12,238 bases of DNA, taken from the NCBI GenBank assembly GCA_949299435.1, contig CASGAK010000001.1:1-12238 (forward strand), given 5' to 3'. The notes under the pieces are model-generated. The model saw only the letters and a program-made list of their open reading frames with translations, was not told the origin of the DNA and ran no database searches. Each line of letters begins with the position of its first letter. Position 1 is the stretch's first letter. The translations under genes were made by a program, and so were the position numbers. The stretch is from an uncultured bacterium. GTDB taxonomy: Bacteria > Cyanobacteriota > Vampirovibrionia > Gastranaerophilales > Gastranaerophilaceae. Shown piece after piece: positions 1 through 7,502 of the stretch.

Positions 1-918
1 CTACTCAGCTTTTTGTGCATCGTTATCCTCATCTGTAATAAATTTATTTTCAGGTATTACGTTGACTCTTGTCATTAAAAAAGCAATACCAGATACATAA
101 ACTCTTGATTTTGTTTCATCATAAGGTACAGCCTTAGCAATTCCGATAGAAGCTGTTGCGTATTCATTTATGTTTTTAGTATTAGCTTTGAAAATTCTTT
201 CCAAATTGTTTTCACCGCTTAATTGTCTGAAAATTTCTTTAGGCTGGTCAAGCGGGTGTATAATTTCTTGTTTTTCAATAGATGCAATAGCACCCTCATT
301 ATCTCCTAATTCAATATCCAAAGCAGCAGTGTATTCTCCCCCTGCACTCACAATATTGGGAGCTTTTAAATCCATTTTTATAAATCTTGCATCACCATAT
401 TTTAATTGTGATTGTTCGTTAAGTATTTGCTCAGCAGTGATAATCCATTTTTGACCGAATTTTTGTAAATAATAAATACTGTTTGCACTTGACCTTAACT
501 CTCCATATGCATCAACTGTTTCAGACTGCTCATGAGTTACCGCAAGTGCAGTTTCATAAGTCTGTACCGTTGCATAATTCCCGTTGACCTGAATATCTCG
601 TATCACAGTATCATACATAATATCAGAATATGTGTCCCAAGTGTCTTTGATTAGTTTAAAATAAACCTTTTTGCCGAACCCGTCAGAGTTTACAAAACTC
701 TCAGCGTATAGTTCAGATAGTTTTTCAAGGTCATGTGAATTTGTATATTTATCTTGTAGCTCAAATACTTCTTTGATTTGGGCTCTCGTATTTTTAAATT
801 CTCGATTTTGGCTCACTTGAGCCTTGTAAGTCTTTAAAAACCCGGCATGTGCAGGACTTGTTTGAATACTCACAAATGCCAAGCCTATTATTAACGGTAA
901 AATAAATCTTCTCTTCAT
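1..918 (-). CDS. Exported NTF2/SnoaL-like domain protein, function unknown
   Basis: The 305-residue product begins with a typical Sec signal peptide: basic MKRR, a hydrophobic core at about residues 5-20, and an AHA|G cleavage site near residues 23-26. It is therefore probably periplasmic or surface-associated. Residues of about 45-165 look like an NTF2/SnoaL-like domain: an N-terminal helix, a short 'LSELYAESFVNSDGFG' segment, and beta-rich stretches ending in 'YYLQKFGQKWIITAEQIL'. The C-terminal half (about 175-305) is beta-rich with no motif I recognise, ending in an acidic tail. The gene is complete, with its stop codon at the very edge of the window. There is no Shine-Dalgarno sequence before the ATG, and a good promoter lies so close that the mRNA is probably leaderless. 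It is divergent from leuS. The secretion call is firm and the fold call moderate. No enzymatic role can be assigned. Confidence 0.8.
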   Translation of the reverse strand: MKRRFILPLIIGLAFVSIQTSPAHAGFLKTYKAQVSQNREFKNTRAQIKEVFELQDKYTNSHDLEKLSELYAESFVNSDGFGKKVYFKLIKDTWDTYSDIMYDTVIRDIQVNGNYATVQTYETALAVTHEQSETVDAYGELRSSANSIYYLQKFGQKWIITAEQILNEQSQLKYGDARFIKMDLKAPNIVSAGGEYTAALDIELGDNEGAIASIEKQEIIHPLDQPKEIFRQLSGENNLERIFKANTKNINEYATASIGIAKAVPYDETKSRVYVSGIAFLMTRVNVIPENKFITDEDNDAQKAE

Positions 919-926
919 AATACAAA

Positions 927-955
927 ATTATAATATAAATTTTTAAAAACGTTAA
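927..955 (-). promoter_or_regulatory. Promoter of the exported NTF2-like gene
   Basis: On the minus strand there is a perfect TATAAT -10 box (927-932) and a TTAACG -35-like box (950-955), separated by exactly 17 nt. The -10 box ends 8 nt before the ATG at 918, so transcription should begin at or within 1-2 nt of the start codon. Confidence 0.6.
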
Positions 956-979
956 TAGTATGAATAAATTATTTTAAAT

Positions 980-1008
980 TTGCGATAGAAAGTTTTTTAT
1001 GCTACCCT
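980..1008 (+). promoter_or_regulatory. Possible leuS promoter (extended -10 type)
   Basis: A TTGCGA box at 980-985 lies 17 nt upstream of TACCCT (1003-1008), which is preceded by TGC, giving an extended -10 element. This would leave a leader of about 23 nt before the leuS ATG. The -10 match is weak, so this is a tentative call. Confidence 0.3.
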
Positions 1009-1037
1009 TTTTATGCAAAAGAATTAGGGAGAAAAAG

Positions 1038-3524
1038 ATGAAAGAATCATACTATCCGCAAGAAATAGAAAAGAAATGGCAAAAAGTTTGGGAAGAAAAT
1101 AAGGTTTTTAAAACAACAGATGACGATGAAAAACCAAAATACTATGCATTATCAATGTTTCCTTACCCTTCAGGAAAACTCCATATGGGGCATGTAAGAA
1201 ATTACACTATTACAGATGTAATTGCCCGCTATAAAAAGATGAACGGCTTTAATGTGCTTCACCCGATGGGCTGGGACAGTTTCGGACTGCCTGCTGAAAA
1301 TGCAGCGATGAAACATGGTGCAAATCCTGAAACTTGGACTGATGAAAATATAAAATATATGACAAAACAGCTTAAAATGCTTGGGCTTTCTTACGATTGG
1401 GATAGAGAAGTTACAACTTGTAAACCTGATTATTATAAATGGACACAATGGCTTTTCTTACAATTGTACAAAAAAGGTTTGGCATACAAAAAAGAGGCAG
1501 CTGTTAACTGGTGTGAACAATGCGGAACAGTCTTGGCAAACGAGCAGGTAATAGACGGTAAATGCTGGAGATGCGATAGTGTAGTCGAGAAGAAATATCT
1601 TTCACAATGGTTTTTGAAAATAACAGATTATGCGGAAGTCTTGCTTAAAGATCTTGATAAGTTGACAGGCTGGGGAGATAACGTAAAGACTATGCAGGCA
1701 AATTGGATTGGAAAATCACAAGGTGCGATTTTGAAATTCAAAGTCTGTGATATGCCTGACGGTTCAGATTTGGAAATTCCTGTCTATACGACAAGGCCTG
1801 ATACTGCCTATGGTATCACTTACCTTGTAGTAGCACCGGAGTATAAAGATATTGAAAAATTAACAACTCCTGAAAACAAAAAAGCTGTTGAAGAATATAG
1901 AGCAAATGCCCGTAAAATGACAGAAATAGAAAGACTTTCTACAGAAAGAGTAAAAACAGGAGTTCCGTTAGGTACTCACTGTATAAATCCGTTCACAGGA
2001 GAAAAATTCCCGCTATGGACTGCAGATTATGCATTGGTAGAATACGGAACAGGTGCTGTAATGGCTGTACCTACTCACGATACAAGAGATTTTGATTTTG
2101 CTAAAAAATACAATCTTCCAATGAAAGTTGTAATTGAAAATCCTGAAAATCCTTCAGATTGCAAAGATGCAGCTTACACAGATCCAGGAATTATGGTAAA
2201 TTCAGGGGAATTCAATGGAATGAATAATGAAGATGCCAAAAAAGCGATTACTGAAAAGGCTGTAAAAGAGGGATTTGGTGAATTTAAGACACAATACAGA
2301 TTACGTGACTGGCTTGTATCACGTCAGAGATATTGGGGAGCTCCAATTCCTGTTGTATATTGAGAAAAATGCGGAATACAACCTGTGCCTGAAGAACAAT
2401 TGCCAGTATTGTTACCGAAAGATGTAGACTTTAGTGTCGTCGGCAAATCTCCGATTACAACATCAAAAACTTTTGTAGAAACAACTTGTCCTTGTTGTGG
2501 TGGCCCTGCAAGAAGAGAAACTGATACAATGGATACATTTGTATGCTCAAGCTGGTATTATTTGAGATATTCTGATGCAAAAAATGATAAGATGCCGTTT
2601 GCAAAAGATAAAGTAAATAAATGGCTTCCTGTCGATCAGTATGTAGGCGGAATTGAGCACGCAATTTTACACTTGTTGTATTCAAGGTTTTTCACAAAAG
2701 CTCTGAGGGATTTAGGACTTTTAGACTTTGATGAACCGTTTAAAAATCTGCTAACGCAAGGTATGGTGCTAAAAGACGGTGCTAAGATGTCAAAATCAAA
2801 AGGAAATACTGTAGATCCTGATGAAATATTTGAAAATTACGGAGCTGATACTGCAAGGTTGTTTATCTTATCAGATTCACCTCCGGCTAGAGATTTTGAC
2901 TGGTCAGATGCAGGTGTAGAAGGCTGTTACAAATTCTTAAATCGTGTATGGCGTCTGATTTCATCAAATGCTCAGAATATAACTCTTGATTATAAGCTGA
3001 ATTTCCCGCTTAGAAAAGACAATGATGACTTGGTTCGTATTGTCCATATTGCGATAAAAGGAATTTCAAATGATATAGCAAATGATTTCCAATTTAATAC
3101 GGTAATTTCAAAGTATCGTGAATTGGTAAATGCTATATATGATTGGTGCGGCAAAAAGACTCAATTTGATGATGAAGATAAGCAGGTTGTAAGTTTTGCA
3201 ATTCTTACTTTGATTAAATTGATTTCACCTGTTGCAGTCCATCTTTCCGAGGAGGCTTGGCATGAATTAGGCGGACAAAGTTCTATTCATGATGAAAAAT
3301 GGCCCGAATGGGACGAAAACCTTGCTAAAGCAAGTTCAATCACTTTGGTCGTTCAAGTGAACGGAAAACTGAGAGATAAAATCGAAGCTGATGAATCTTC
3401 AAGTGAAGAAGATTTAAAACAGCTTGCACTTTCAAGTGCCAAAGTTAAAGAATTTACAGAAGGCAAAACTATTGTAAAAACAATTGTTGTACCCAAAAAA
3501 CTTGTCAATATCGTTGTAAAATAA
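1038..3524 (+). CDS. leuS: Leucyl-tRNA synthetase, interrupted by one in-frame TGA at codon 442
   Basis: LeuRS charges tRNA-Leu with leucine in the cytoplasm and is normally essential. I chose the ATG at 1038 because AGGGAG (1026-1031) sits 6 nt upstream and the product then begins 'MKESYYPQEIEKKW', as in the family. In order: the HIGH-type motif HMGH (residues 49-52), a zinc knuckle with Cys159, 162, 176 and 179, the CP1 editing domain ('TTRPDTAYG', 'GTGAVMAVPTHD'), 'SRQRYWGAPIP', 'MDTFVCSSWYYLRY', the KMSKS motif (583-587), an anticodon-binding helical domain, and a C-terminal domain ending near residue 828. Length is normal. Codon 442 (2361-2363) is TGA where relatives have the first Cys of a CxxCG. 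Reading continues in the same frame and remains fully LeuRS-like, with the partner Cys445 and a second pair at 484 and 487. The cause could be sequencing error, a real nonsense mutation, or recoding. The gene is monocistronic and ends at a strong terminator. Confidence 0.93.
2361..2363 (+). other. leuS: In-frame TGA at a conserved cysteine position of leuS
   Basis: The frame reads '...APIPVVY-TGA-EKCGIQPVPEEQLP...', and thermophile-type LeuRS proteins have Cys at this exact place. A single third-base change from TGT or TGC gives TGA. There is no frameshift on either side, and the next in-frame start (GTG at 2385) has no convincing ribosome binding site. Confidence 0.95.
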
Positions 3525-3542
3525 AAATTGTTATTAATTGAA

Positions 3543-3578
3543 AAAACAGGTATCAGATTAAATTCTCATACCTGTTTT
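3543..3578. terminator. Bidirectional intrinsic terminator between leuS and the GNAT gene
   Basis: Perfect 11-bp arms AAAACAGGTAT (3543-3553) and ATACCTGTTTT (3568-3578) flank a 14-nt loop, within which AGA/TCT can add three more pairs after one C-C mismatch. A T-rich tail follows on the plus strand (TGTTTTATTTT), and a run of A before the left arm gives a U-run on the minus strand. It can stop both convergent transcripts. The GNAT stop codon lies inside the loop. Confidence 0.85.
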
Positions 3579-4190
3579 ATTTTCAGGTAAATACATTGAA
3601 ATACACCATTTTTTGTATTTATCAGGAAGTGGTTGATTAAGTTTTCTATATTGGTCAATTATGTTAATTTTCAATTTATCCTGAGAATCAAATCCAAGTG
3701 CTCTGTAAAAATAAAAAGGCGGTCTGGCTTCATTCACAGCATCAAGATGAATTTTGCCTTTGCAGTCGTAGCGGTAACTTTCACATTTCGCAAGTTGAAT
3801 AAGTTTTTTACCTATGCCTTTACGAAATTCGTTCGCTTTAACTTTTGCTATATAAAAAGAATAATAAATGTCTTTATCAGGATAATATTCTTCACAATCT
3901 CTTACAAGATAAGGATATCCTTTCATTCTTCCCAGTTGTTTAAAGTTGAATTTTTTAAGTTTGGTGTCATATTCCATAGAAGATAATATATAATTATCGC
4001 CTACTTTAGCAACAATATTTTTCAGATTTTTGTCAAAGGGTTTAATTTCCAGTAAAGAGTGAACTTTTAAAACTCTTTTTAAGTTTTCTAATTTCCTAAA
4101 TTTGTGACTAAAGTTTTCGACTTTGAAGAATTTTATTATATTAATCGGTATTTCAAATAAATTTATCATATCTATCGTAAAATCTCTCAA
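3558..4190 (-). CDS. GNAT-family N-acetyltransferase
   Basis: The product is about 210 residues. The N-terminal 100 residues are lysine-rich with no recognised motif. The C-terminal part is a GNAT fold: 'YSFYIAKVKANEFRKGIGKKL' (from about residue 110) contains the acetyl-CoA pyrophosphate-binding R-K-G-I-G-K (123-128), and 'IHLDAVNEARPPFYFYRALGF' (from about 147) is the usual beta5-alpha4 end with the Tyr of the catalytic region. The substrate cannot be inferred. The start is uncertain: the longest frame opens with TTG at 4190 and has no Shine-Dalgarno sequence, while an ATG seven codons later (Met8) would lose little. The last six codons are read through the left arm of the terminator shared with leuS. 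The gene is divergent from murC. Confidence 0.82.
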   Translation of the reverse strand: MRDFTIDMINLFEIPINIIKFFKVENFSHKFRKLENLKRVLKVHSLLEIKPFDKNLKNIVAKVGDNYILSSMEYDTKLKKFNFKQLGRMKGYPYLVRDCEEYYPDKDIYYSFYIAKVKANEFRKGIGKKLIQLAKCESYRYDCKGKIHLDAVNEARPPFYFYRALGFDSQDKLKINIIDQYRKLNQPLPDKYKKWCISMYLPENKTGMRI

Positions 4191-4204
4191 TGCAAAAAGT
4201 TGCC

Positions 4205-4232
4205 ATTAAATTTTATTAAAATATCATAACAA
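4205..4232 (-). promoter_or_regulatory. Possible promoter of the GNAT gene
   Basis: Minus-strand TTGTTA (4227-4232) and TTTAAT (4205-4210) are separated by 16 nt. The predicted transcript start, near 4198, leaves only a very short leader before the TTG at 4190. The boxes are plausible but not perfect. Confidence 0.4.
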
Positions 4233-4234
4233 AC

Positions 4235-4263
4235 GATACAAAGCAAGATTTATGTATTATAAT
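4235..4263 (+). promoter_or_regulatory. Probable promoter of the murC-murB-ddl-ftsQ-nadE operon
   Basis: A perfect TATAAT (4258-4263) has a half-conserved -35 box GATACA (4235-4240) at 17-nt spacing. The transcript would start near 4270, giving a leader of about 32 nt that includes the murC ribosome binding site. It lies back to back with the GNAT promoter. Confidence 0.5.
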
Positions 4264-4301
4264 AGAAATGTAGACAGACAGAATAGATTAGGGAAAGAGC
4301 T

Positions 4302-5678
4302 TTGAAAAGAAAATATCATTTTATAGCAATAGGCGGAATCGGAATGAGCGGACTGGCAAAGTATTTGCTGGAGAATGGCTGTGAGGTATCTGGTTCCGAT
4401 ATAAAAGACAGTAAATATGTTGAAAAGTTGAGAAAATTAGGGGCAAAGGTATATATCGGACATAATGAAAGTAATTTGCCCGAGGACTGTGTTGTTGTGG
4501 CAAGTACCGCGATAAGGGAAGATAACCCTGAGTTGGTGAAAGCTAAAAAAATGGGATTAACTATTTATCATAGATCGGATTTGTTGGCAGAAATATCAAA
4601 ACAGGACAAGTTTTTCATTGGATTTTCAGGAACTCATGGCAAGACTACAACAAGCGGATTAGCTTCTTATGTGATGGATCTTGCAGGTTATGAGCCTTCT
4701 TTCGTGGTAGGAGGGATAATTCCTGAACTCGGTGTAAATTCTCAGTCTACAAAGGAAAAATATTTTATTGCGGAATTAGACGAAAGTGATGGCACAATAG
4801 TTAAATATTCACCGAATGTATGTGTAATTAATAATTTAGAGCCTGACCATTTGGATTTTTATAAAGATGGTATGAAATCTTTACTCGCAACTTTTGAAAA
4901 ATTTATATCAAATTTAAAAGAAGATGCAATTGTACTAATTAACAACGATTGTGAGGTATTAAAACAACTTCATGCTCATAGAGTTATGACATTCGGTCTT
5001 AATAAAGCTGATTATACAGCAAAAAATATTGTATTTACTCAAGATTGTACAACTTTTGATGTGTATTATAAAGAGGAATTACTGACCTCATTGTCAATAA
5101 TTTTGAAAGGTCGTCATAATGTATATAATGCACTTGCAGTTGTAGCCAGCTTGCATCAGGCTGGAATTGACATTGAAAAAATTAAAAAGCACTTTGCAAC
5201 ATTTTCAGGTATGGGGAGAAGATTCCAAAAAGTAGGTGAATTCGACGGAATTTCAATATATGATGATTATGCACACCACCCGACAGAAATTAAAGCTACA
5301 TTATCTTGTGCTGAAAGTTTTAAAAATAAACGAGTGATAGCAGTCTTCCAACCCCACAGGTATACGAGATTGAAAAATTTGTGGAAAGACTTTTTAGGAG
5401 CTTTCGATGGAGTGGATAAGGTTATTGTAACTGACGTGTATGCAGCTTCTGAAGACCCGATAGAAGGAATAAGCGGAAGATCTTTTGCTTGTGAATTATC
5501 AGAAAAGTCGGATATCCCCTGTGAATATATAAGCGGTGATATGAAAGAGGTTGCCAAAAAGATGTTTCCGTCATTGGAAAATGGTGATGTAATAATCGGC
5601 TTAGGTGCAGGTACAATTACAGTATTGGGAAAAGAATTGATTTCTTTGAATGAGGGACTTGTTAACATTGCAAATTGA
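4302..5678 (+). CDS. murC: UDP-N-acetylmuramate--L-alanine ligase
   Basis: MurC adds L-alanine to UDP-MurNAc using ATP, the first step in building the peptidoglycan stem peptide in the cytoplasm. The 458-residue protein is full length. The N-terminal nucleotide-binding motif is 'AIGGIGMSGLA' (residues 9-19), the ATP P-loop is GTHGKTT (110-116), followed by 'ELDESDGT' (158-165), 'NNLEPDHLDFY' (177-187), 'GRHNVYNALAV' (270-280), 'YDDYAHHPTEI' (320-330), and the C-terminal 'FQPHRYTRL' and 'SEDPIEGISG'. The start is a TTG with a good upstream ribosome binding site (AGGGA at 4290-4294, 7 nt spacing); there is no nearby ATG that keeps the glycine motif. It heads the operon and its TGA stop overlaps the start of murB, suggesting translational coupling. 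It is the only gene here that ends in TGA. Confidence 0.97.
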   Translation: MKRKYHFIAIGGIGMSGLAKYLLENGCEVSGSDIKDSKYVEKLRKLGAKVYIGHNESNLPEDCVVVASTAIREDNPELVKAKKMGLTIYHRSDLLAEISKQDKFFIGFSGTHGKTTTSGLASYVMDLAGYEPSFVVGGIIPELGVNSQSTKEKYFIAELDESDGTIVKYSPNVCVINNLEPDHLDFYKDGMKSLLATFEKFISNLKEDAIVLINNDCEVLKQLHAHRVMTFGLNKADYTAKNIVFTQDCTTFDVYYKEELLTSLSIILKGRHNVYNALAVVASLHQAGIDIEKIKKHFATFSGMGRRFQKVGEFDGISIYDDYAHHPTEIKATLSCAESFKNKRVIAVFQPHRYTRLKNLWKDFLGAFDGVDKVIVTDVYAASEDPIEGISGRSFACELSEKSDIPCEYISGDMKEVAKKMFPSLENGDVIIGLGAGTITVLGKELISLNEGLVNIAN

Positions 5679-6564
5679 AGAAAATTTTGATATCAAAAAA
5701 ATGACAGCATTTAAGTGCGGAGGGAAAATTCAAAAAGTCATTTTCCCTGAATCTGTTGAAGAATTTGTAAATGCTTTGACAGAAAATCCTGATGCAAGTG
5801 TGTTTGGGAATTTATCAAATACATTGATATCTTCAGATGGATTTGCAGGTACTGTTATTTTAACCGCAAAAATGGATAAATTTGATATTGACGGTGAAAT
5901 TGTAACTGCGGAGTGCGGGATAAAAGGACCTAAATTATCCCAAGCAGTTGCTGACAATGGTTTAAGCGGATTGGAGTTTATGATTGCATTCCCTGGATCT
6001 GTCGGTGGTGAAGTTTTTATGAATGCCGGAGCTCATGGACAGTCCGTAAGTGATGTTTTACAAGAGGCTGTTTGTTTTTCACCGACTAGAGGTCTTGTAA
6101 ATTTATCCAAATCGGATTTGCATTTTGCTTACAGAACTTCAGTTTGTCAAAAGGAGAATATTACAGTACTTTCTGCAAAATTTAAATTAAATAAAGCCCC
6201 GATTGAAAAAATAAAAGCCAAAATGCAGGAAAACCTTAATTTCAGAAAAGAAAAGCAGCCATCTTTAGCTTTACCGAATTGTGGCAGTGTTTTTCGTAAC
6301 CCGCAGGGAGATTCTGCAGGGAGGCTTTTGGAAAGTATTGGAGCAAAGACTTTTTCAGTTAATGGTGCACGAGTATATGAAAAACATGCAAATTTTATTA
6401 TTAACTATGACTCAGCAAGTTCTACAGATATTTTAGAATTAATGCTGAAAATGTATCAGGCTGTCAAAAATAAGTATAATATAGAATTAAAGCCCGAGGT
6501 AAGATATTTGGGCGGATTAAACAAAAGAGAGGTTGAGATATGCAAAATATTATATCAAAAGTAG
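5650..6564 (+). CDS. murB: UDP-N-acetylenolpyruvoylglucosamine reductase
   Basis: MurB is the FAD- and NADPH-dependent enzyme that reduces UDP-GlcNAc-enolpyruvate to UDP-MurNAc, the substrate of MurC. Residues 109-130 ('EFMIAFPGSVGG', 'FMNAGAHG') are the FAD-domain signature. Expected active-site residues are present: Arg162 in 'YRTS', the proton donor Ser213 in 'CGSVFRNP', and Glu283 in 'KPEVRYLG'. 'GARVYEKHANFIIN' is typical of the shorter type II enzymes. The FAD phosphate loop reads 'FGNLSNTLIS' rather than the usual GGGSN, a mild divergence. The longest frame starts at ATG 5650, which has no ribosome binding site. TTG at 5668, with GAGGGA about 10 nt upstream, is an equally likely start and would shorten the overlap with murC from 29 to 11 nt. 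The 3' end overlaps ddl by 25 nt. Confidence 0.95.
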   Translation: MRDLLTLQIEENFDIKKMTAFKCGGKIQKVIFPESVEEFVNALTENPDASVFGNLSNTLISSDGFAGTVILTAKMDKFDIDGEIVTAECGIKGPKLSQAVADNGLSGLEFMIAFPGSVGGEVFMNAGAHGQSVSDVLQEAVCFSPTRGLVNLSKSDLHFAYRTSVCQKENITVLSAKFKLNKAPIEKIKAKMQENLNFRKEKQPSLALPNCGSVFRNPQGDSAGRLLESIGAKTFSVNGARVYEKHANFIINYDSASSTDILELMLKMYQAVKNKYNIELKPEVRYLGGLNKREVEICKILYQK

Positions 6565-7490
6565 ATAAAAATGCTAAAATTGCAGTGCTAGCCGGGGGTA
6601 TGTCTAGTGAAGCTGAAGTTTCAATGAGATCCGGTAAAGGCTGTTTTGAAGCACTTAAAAGATTAGGGTATCAGAATGCTGAATTAGTAATTGTTGATAA
6701 AAATATTTCTCAAGTTTTACAAAACGGTAATTATGATTATGCATACAACGCACTTCATGGCAAGTATGGTGAAGATGGTTGTATCCAAGGTGTTTTGGAA
6801 ATTCTGCAAATCCCATATTCTGGTTGTGGTGTAATGGCAAGTTCGGTTTGTATGAATAAAGAATATACAAAAAGAATTTTATCGACTGATTCTGAAATAC
6901 CTTTGATAAAATCTGTTTTTGTTAGAAAAGGTGAAGATGTTAAATTAAAGACAAAGGACTTAAAATATCCGTTAATTACAAAACCTGTATCAGAAGGATC
7001 TAGTTTTGGTATGACAAAAGTAAATACACCTGATGAGTTGGAAAGGGCTTACTTGGAAGCTGTTAAATACAATGATGATGTACTGATTGAGGAGTATTTA
7101 GTCGGAATATGTGCAACAGTCGGAGTATTAGAATGTGAAGGAGAGGCTTTTGCTACGGAAATTTTGGAATTACGCCCGAAAAACGAGTGGTATGATTACG
7201 AGGCAAAATATACAAAAGGTATGACAGAATTTATTTTGCCTGCAGAATTGTCAGATGAGCTTACTGAAAAAGTCAAAAAAATTGCGGTTAAAGCTCACAA
7301 TCTTGCAGGTTGCAGCGGAGTTTCACGCGTTGATTTTTTAATTGTAGATGGTATTCCTTATGTCTTGGAAATAAATACAAGTCCTGGTATGACTGAAACA
7401 AGTGATTTACCGGCTCAAGCTGCTGCTATGAATATTTCTTATGATGAGCTGGTGCAATTGATTTTGAATAGTGTCGGATTGAATAAATAA
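6540..7490 (+). CDS. ddl: D-alanine--D-alanine ligase
   Basis: This ATP-grasp enzyme joins two D-alanines to make the dipeptide ending of the peptidoglycan precursor. The 316-residue protein is complete. Visible motifs are 'GGMSSEAEVS' (19-28) with the D-Ala-binding Glu24, 'ALHGKYGEDGCIQG' (71-84), 'PYSGCGV' and 'MNKEYTK', the ATP-grasp 'KPVSEGSSFG' (148-157), 'YDYEAKY' (218-224), and 'SRVDF' to 'LEINTSPGMT' (262-285), which carries the metal ligands. The Lys-Tyr of 'EAKY' favours D-Ala-D-Ala over the D-lactate specificity of Van-type ligases. Two usually conserved spots differ: Ala25 follows Glu24 where Arg or His is normal, and 'VGICATV' (188-194) has Ile-Cys where the family has a basic or proline residue then Glu (GRE/GPE). 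ATG 6540 is preceded by AGAGAGG and overlaps murB. Confidence 0.95.
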   Translation: MQNIISKVDKNAKIAVLAGGMSSEAEVSMRSGKGCFEALKRLGYQNAELVIVDKNISQVLQNGNYDYAYNALHGKYGEDGCIQGVLEILQIPYSGCGVMASSVCMNKEYTKRILSTDSEIPLIKSVFVRKGEDVKLKTKDLKYPLITKPVSEGSSFGMTKVNTPDELERAYLEAVKYNDDVLIEEYLVGICATVGVLECEGEAFATEILELRPKNEWYDYEAKYTKGMTEFILPAELSDELTEKVKKIAVKAHNLAGCSGVSRVDFLIVDGIPYVLEINTSPGMTETSDLPAQAAAMNISYDELVQLILNSVGLNK

Positions 7491-7502
7491 TCGGGATATT
7501 AA

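Noticed and set aside
999..1037. Upstream ATG at 999 as the leuS start
   Set aside because: The added 13 residues are not LeuRS-like, and the ATG at 1038 has a well-placed AGGGAG ribosome binding site.
2361..2410. Selenocysteine insertion element after the leuS TGA
   Set aside because: I could not fold a stable hairpin with a guanine-bearing loop at the expected distance. This is a judgement by eye; a bSECIS search would be decisive.
2385..3524. A separate gene for the C-terminal half of LeuRS starting at GTG 2385 (split synthetase)
   Set aside because: There is no convincing ribosome binding site before GTG 2385, the frame is continuous with the first half, and the residues between TGA and GTG (EKCGIQP) are conserved LeuRS sequence that a new start would discard.
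999..3524. Genome-wide reassignment of TGA to Trp or Gly
   Set aside because: Tryptophan is written TGG throughout, murC ends at TGA where the family ends, and the expected residue at codon 442 is Cys, not Trp or Gly.
3633..3986. 117-codon plus-strand open frame antisense to the GNAT gene
   Set aside because: The minus-strand product has a clear acetyl-CoA-binding motif, while the plus-strand product has no recognisable pattern and is a by-product of AT-rich codon use.
5267..5668. 133-codon minus-strand open frame inside murC
   Set aside because: It lies wholly antisense to a well-supported gene, has no ribosome binding site and shows no recognisable domain. The same applies to the other antisense frames inside leuS, murB, ddl and nadE.
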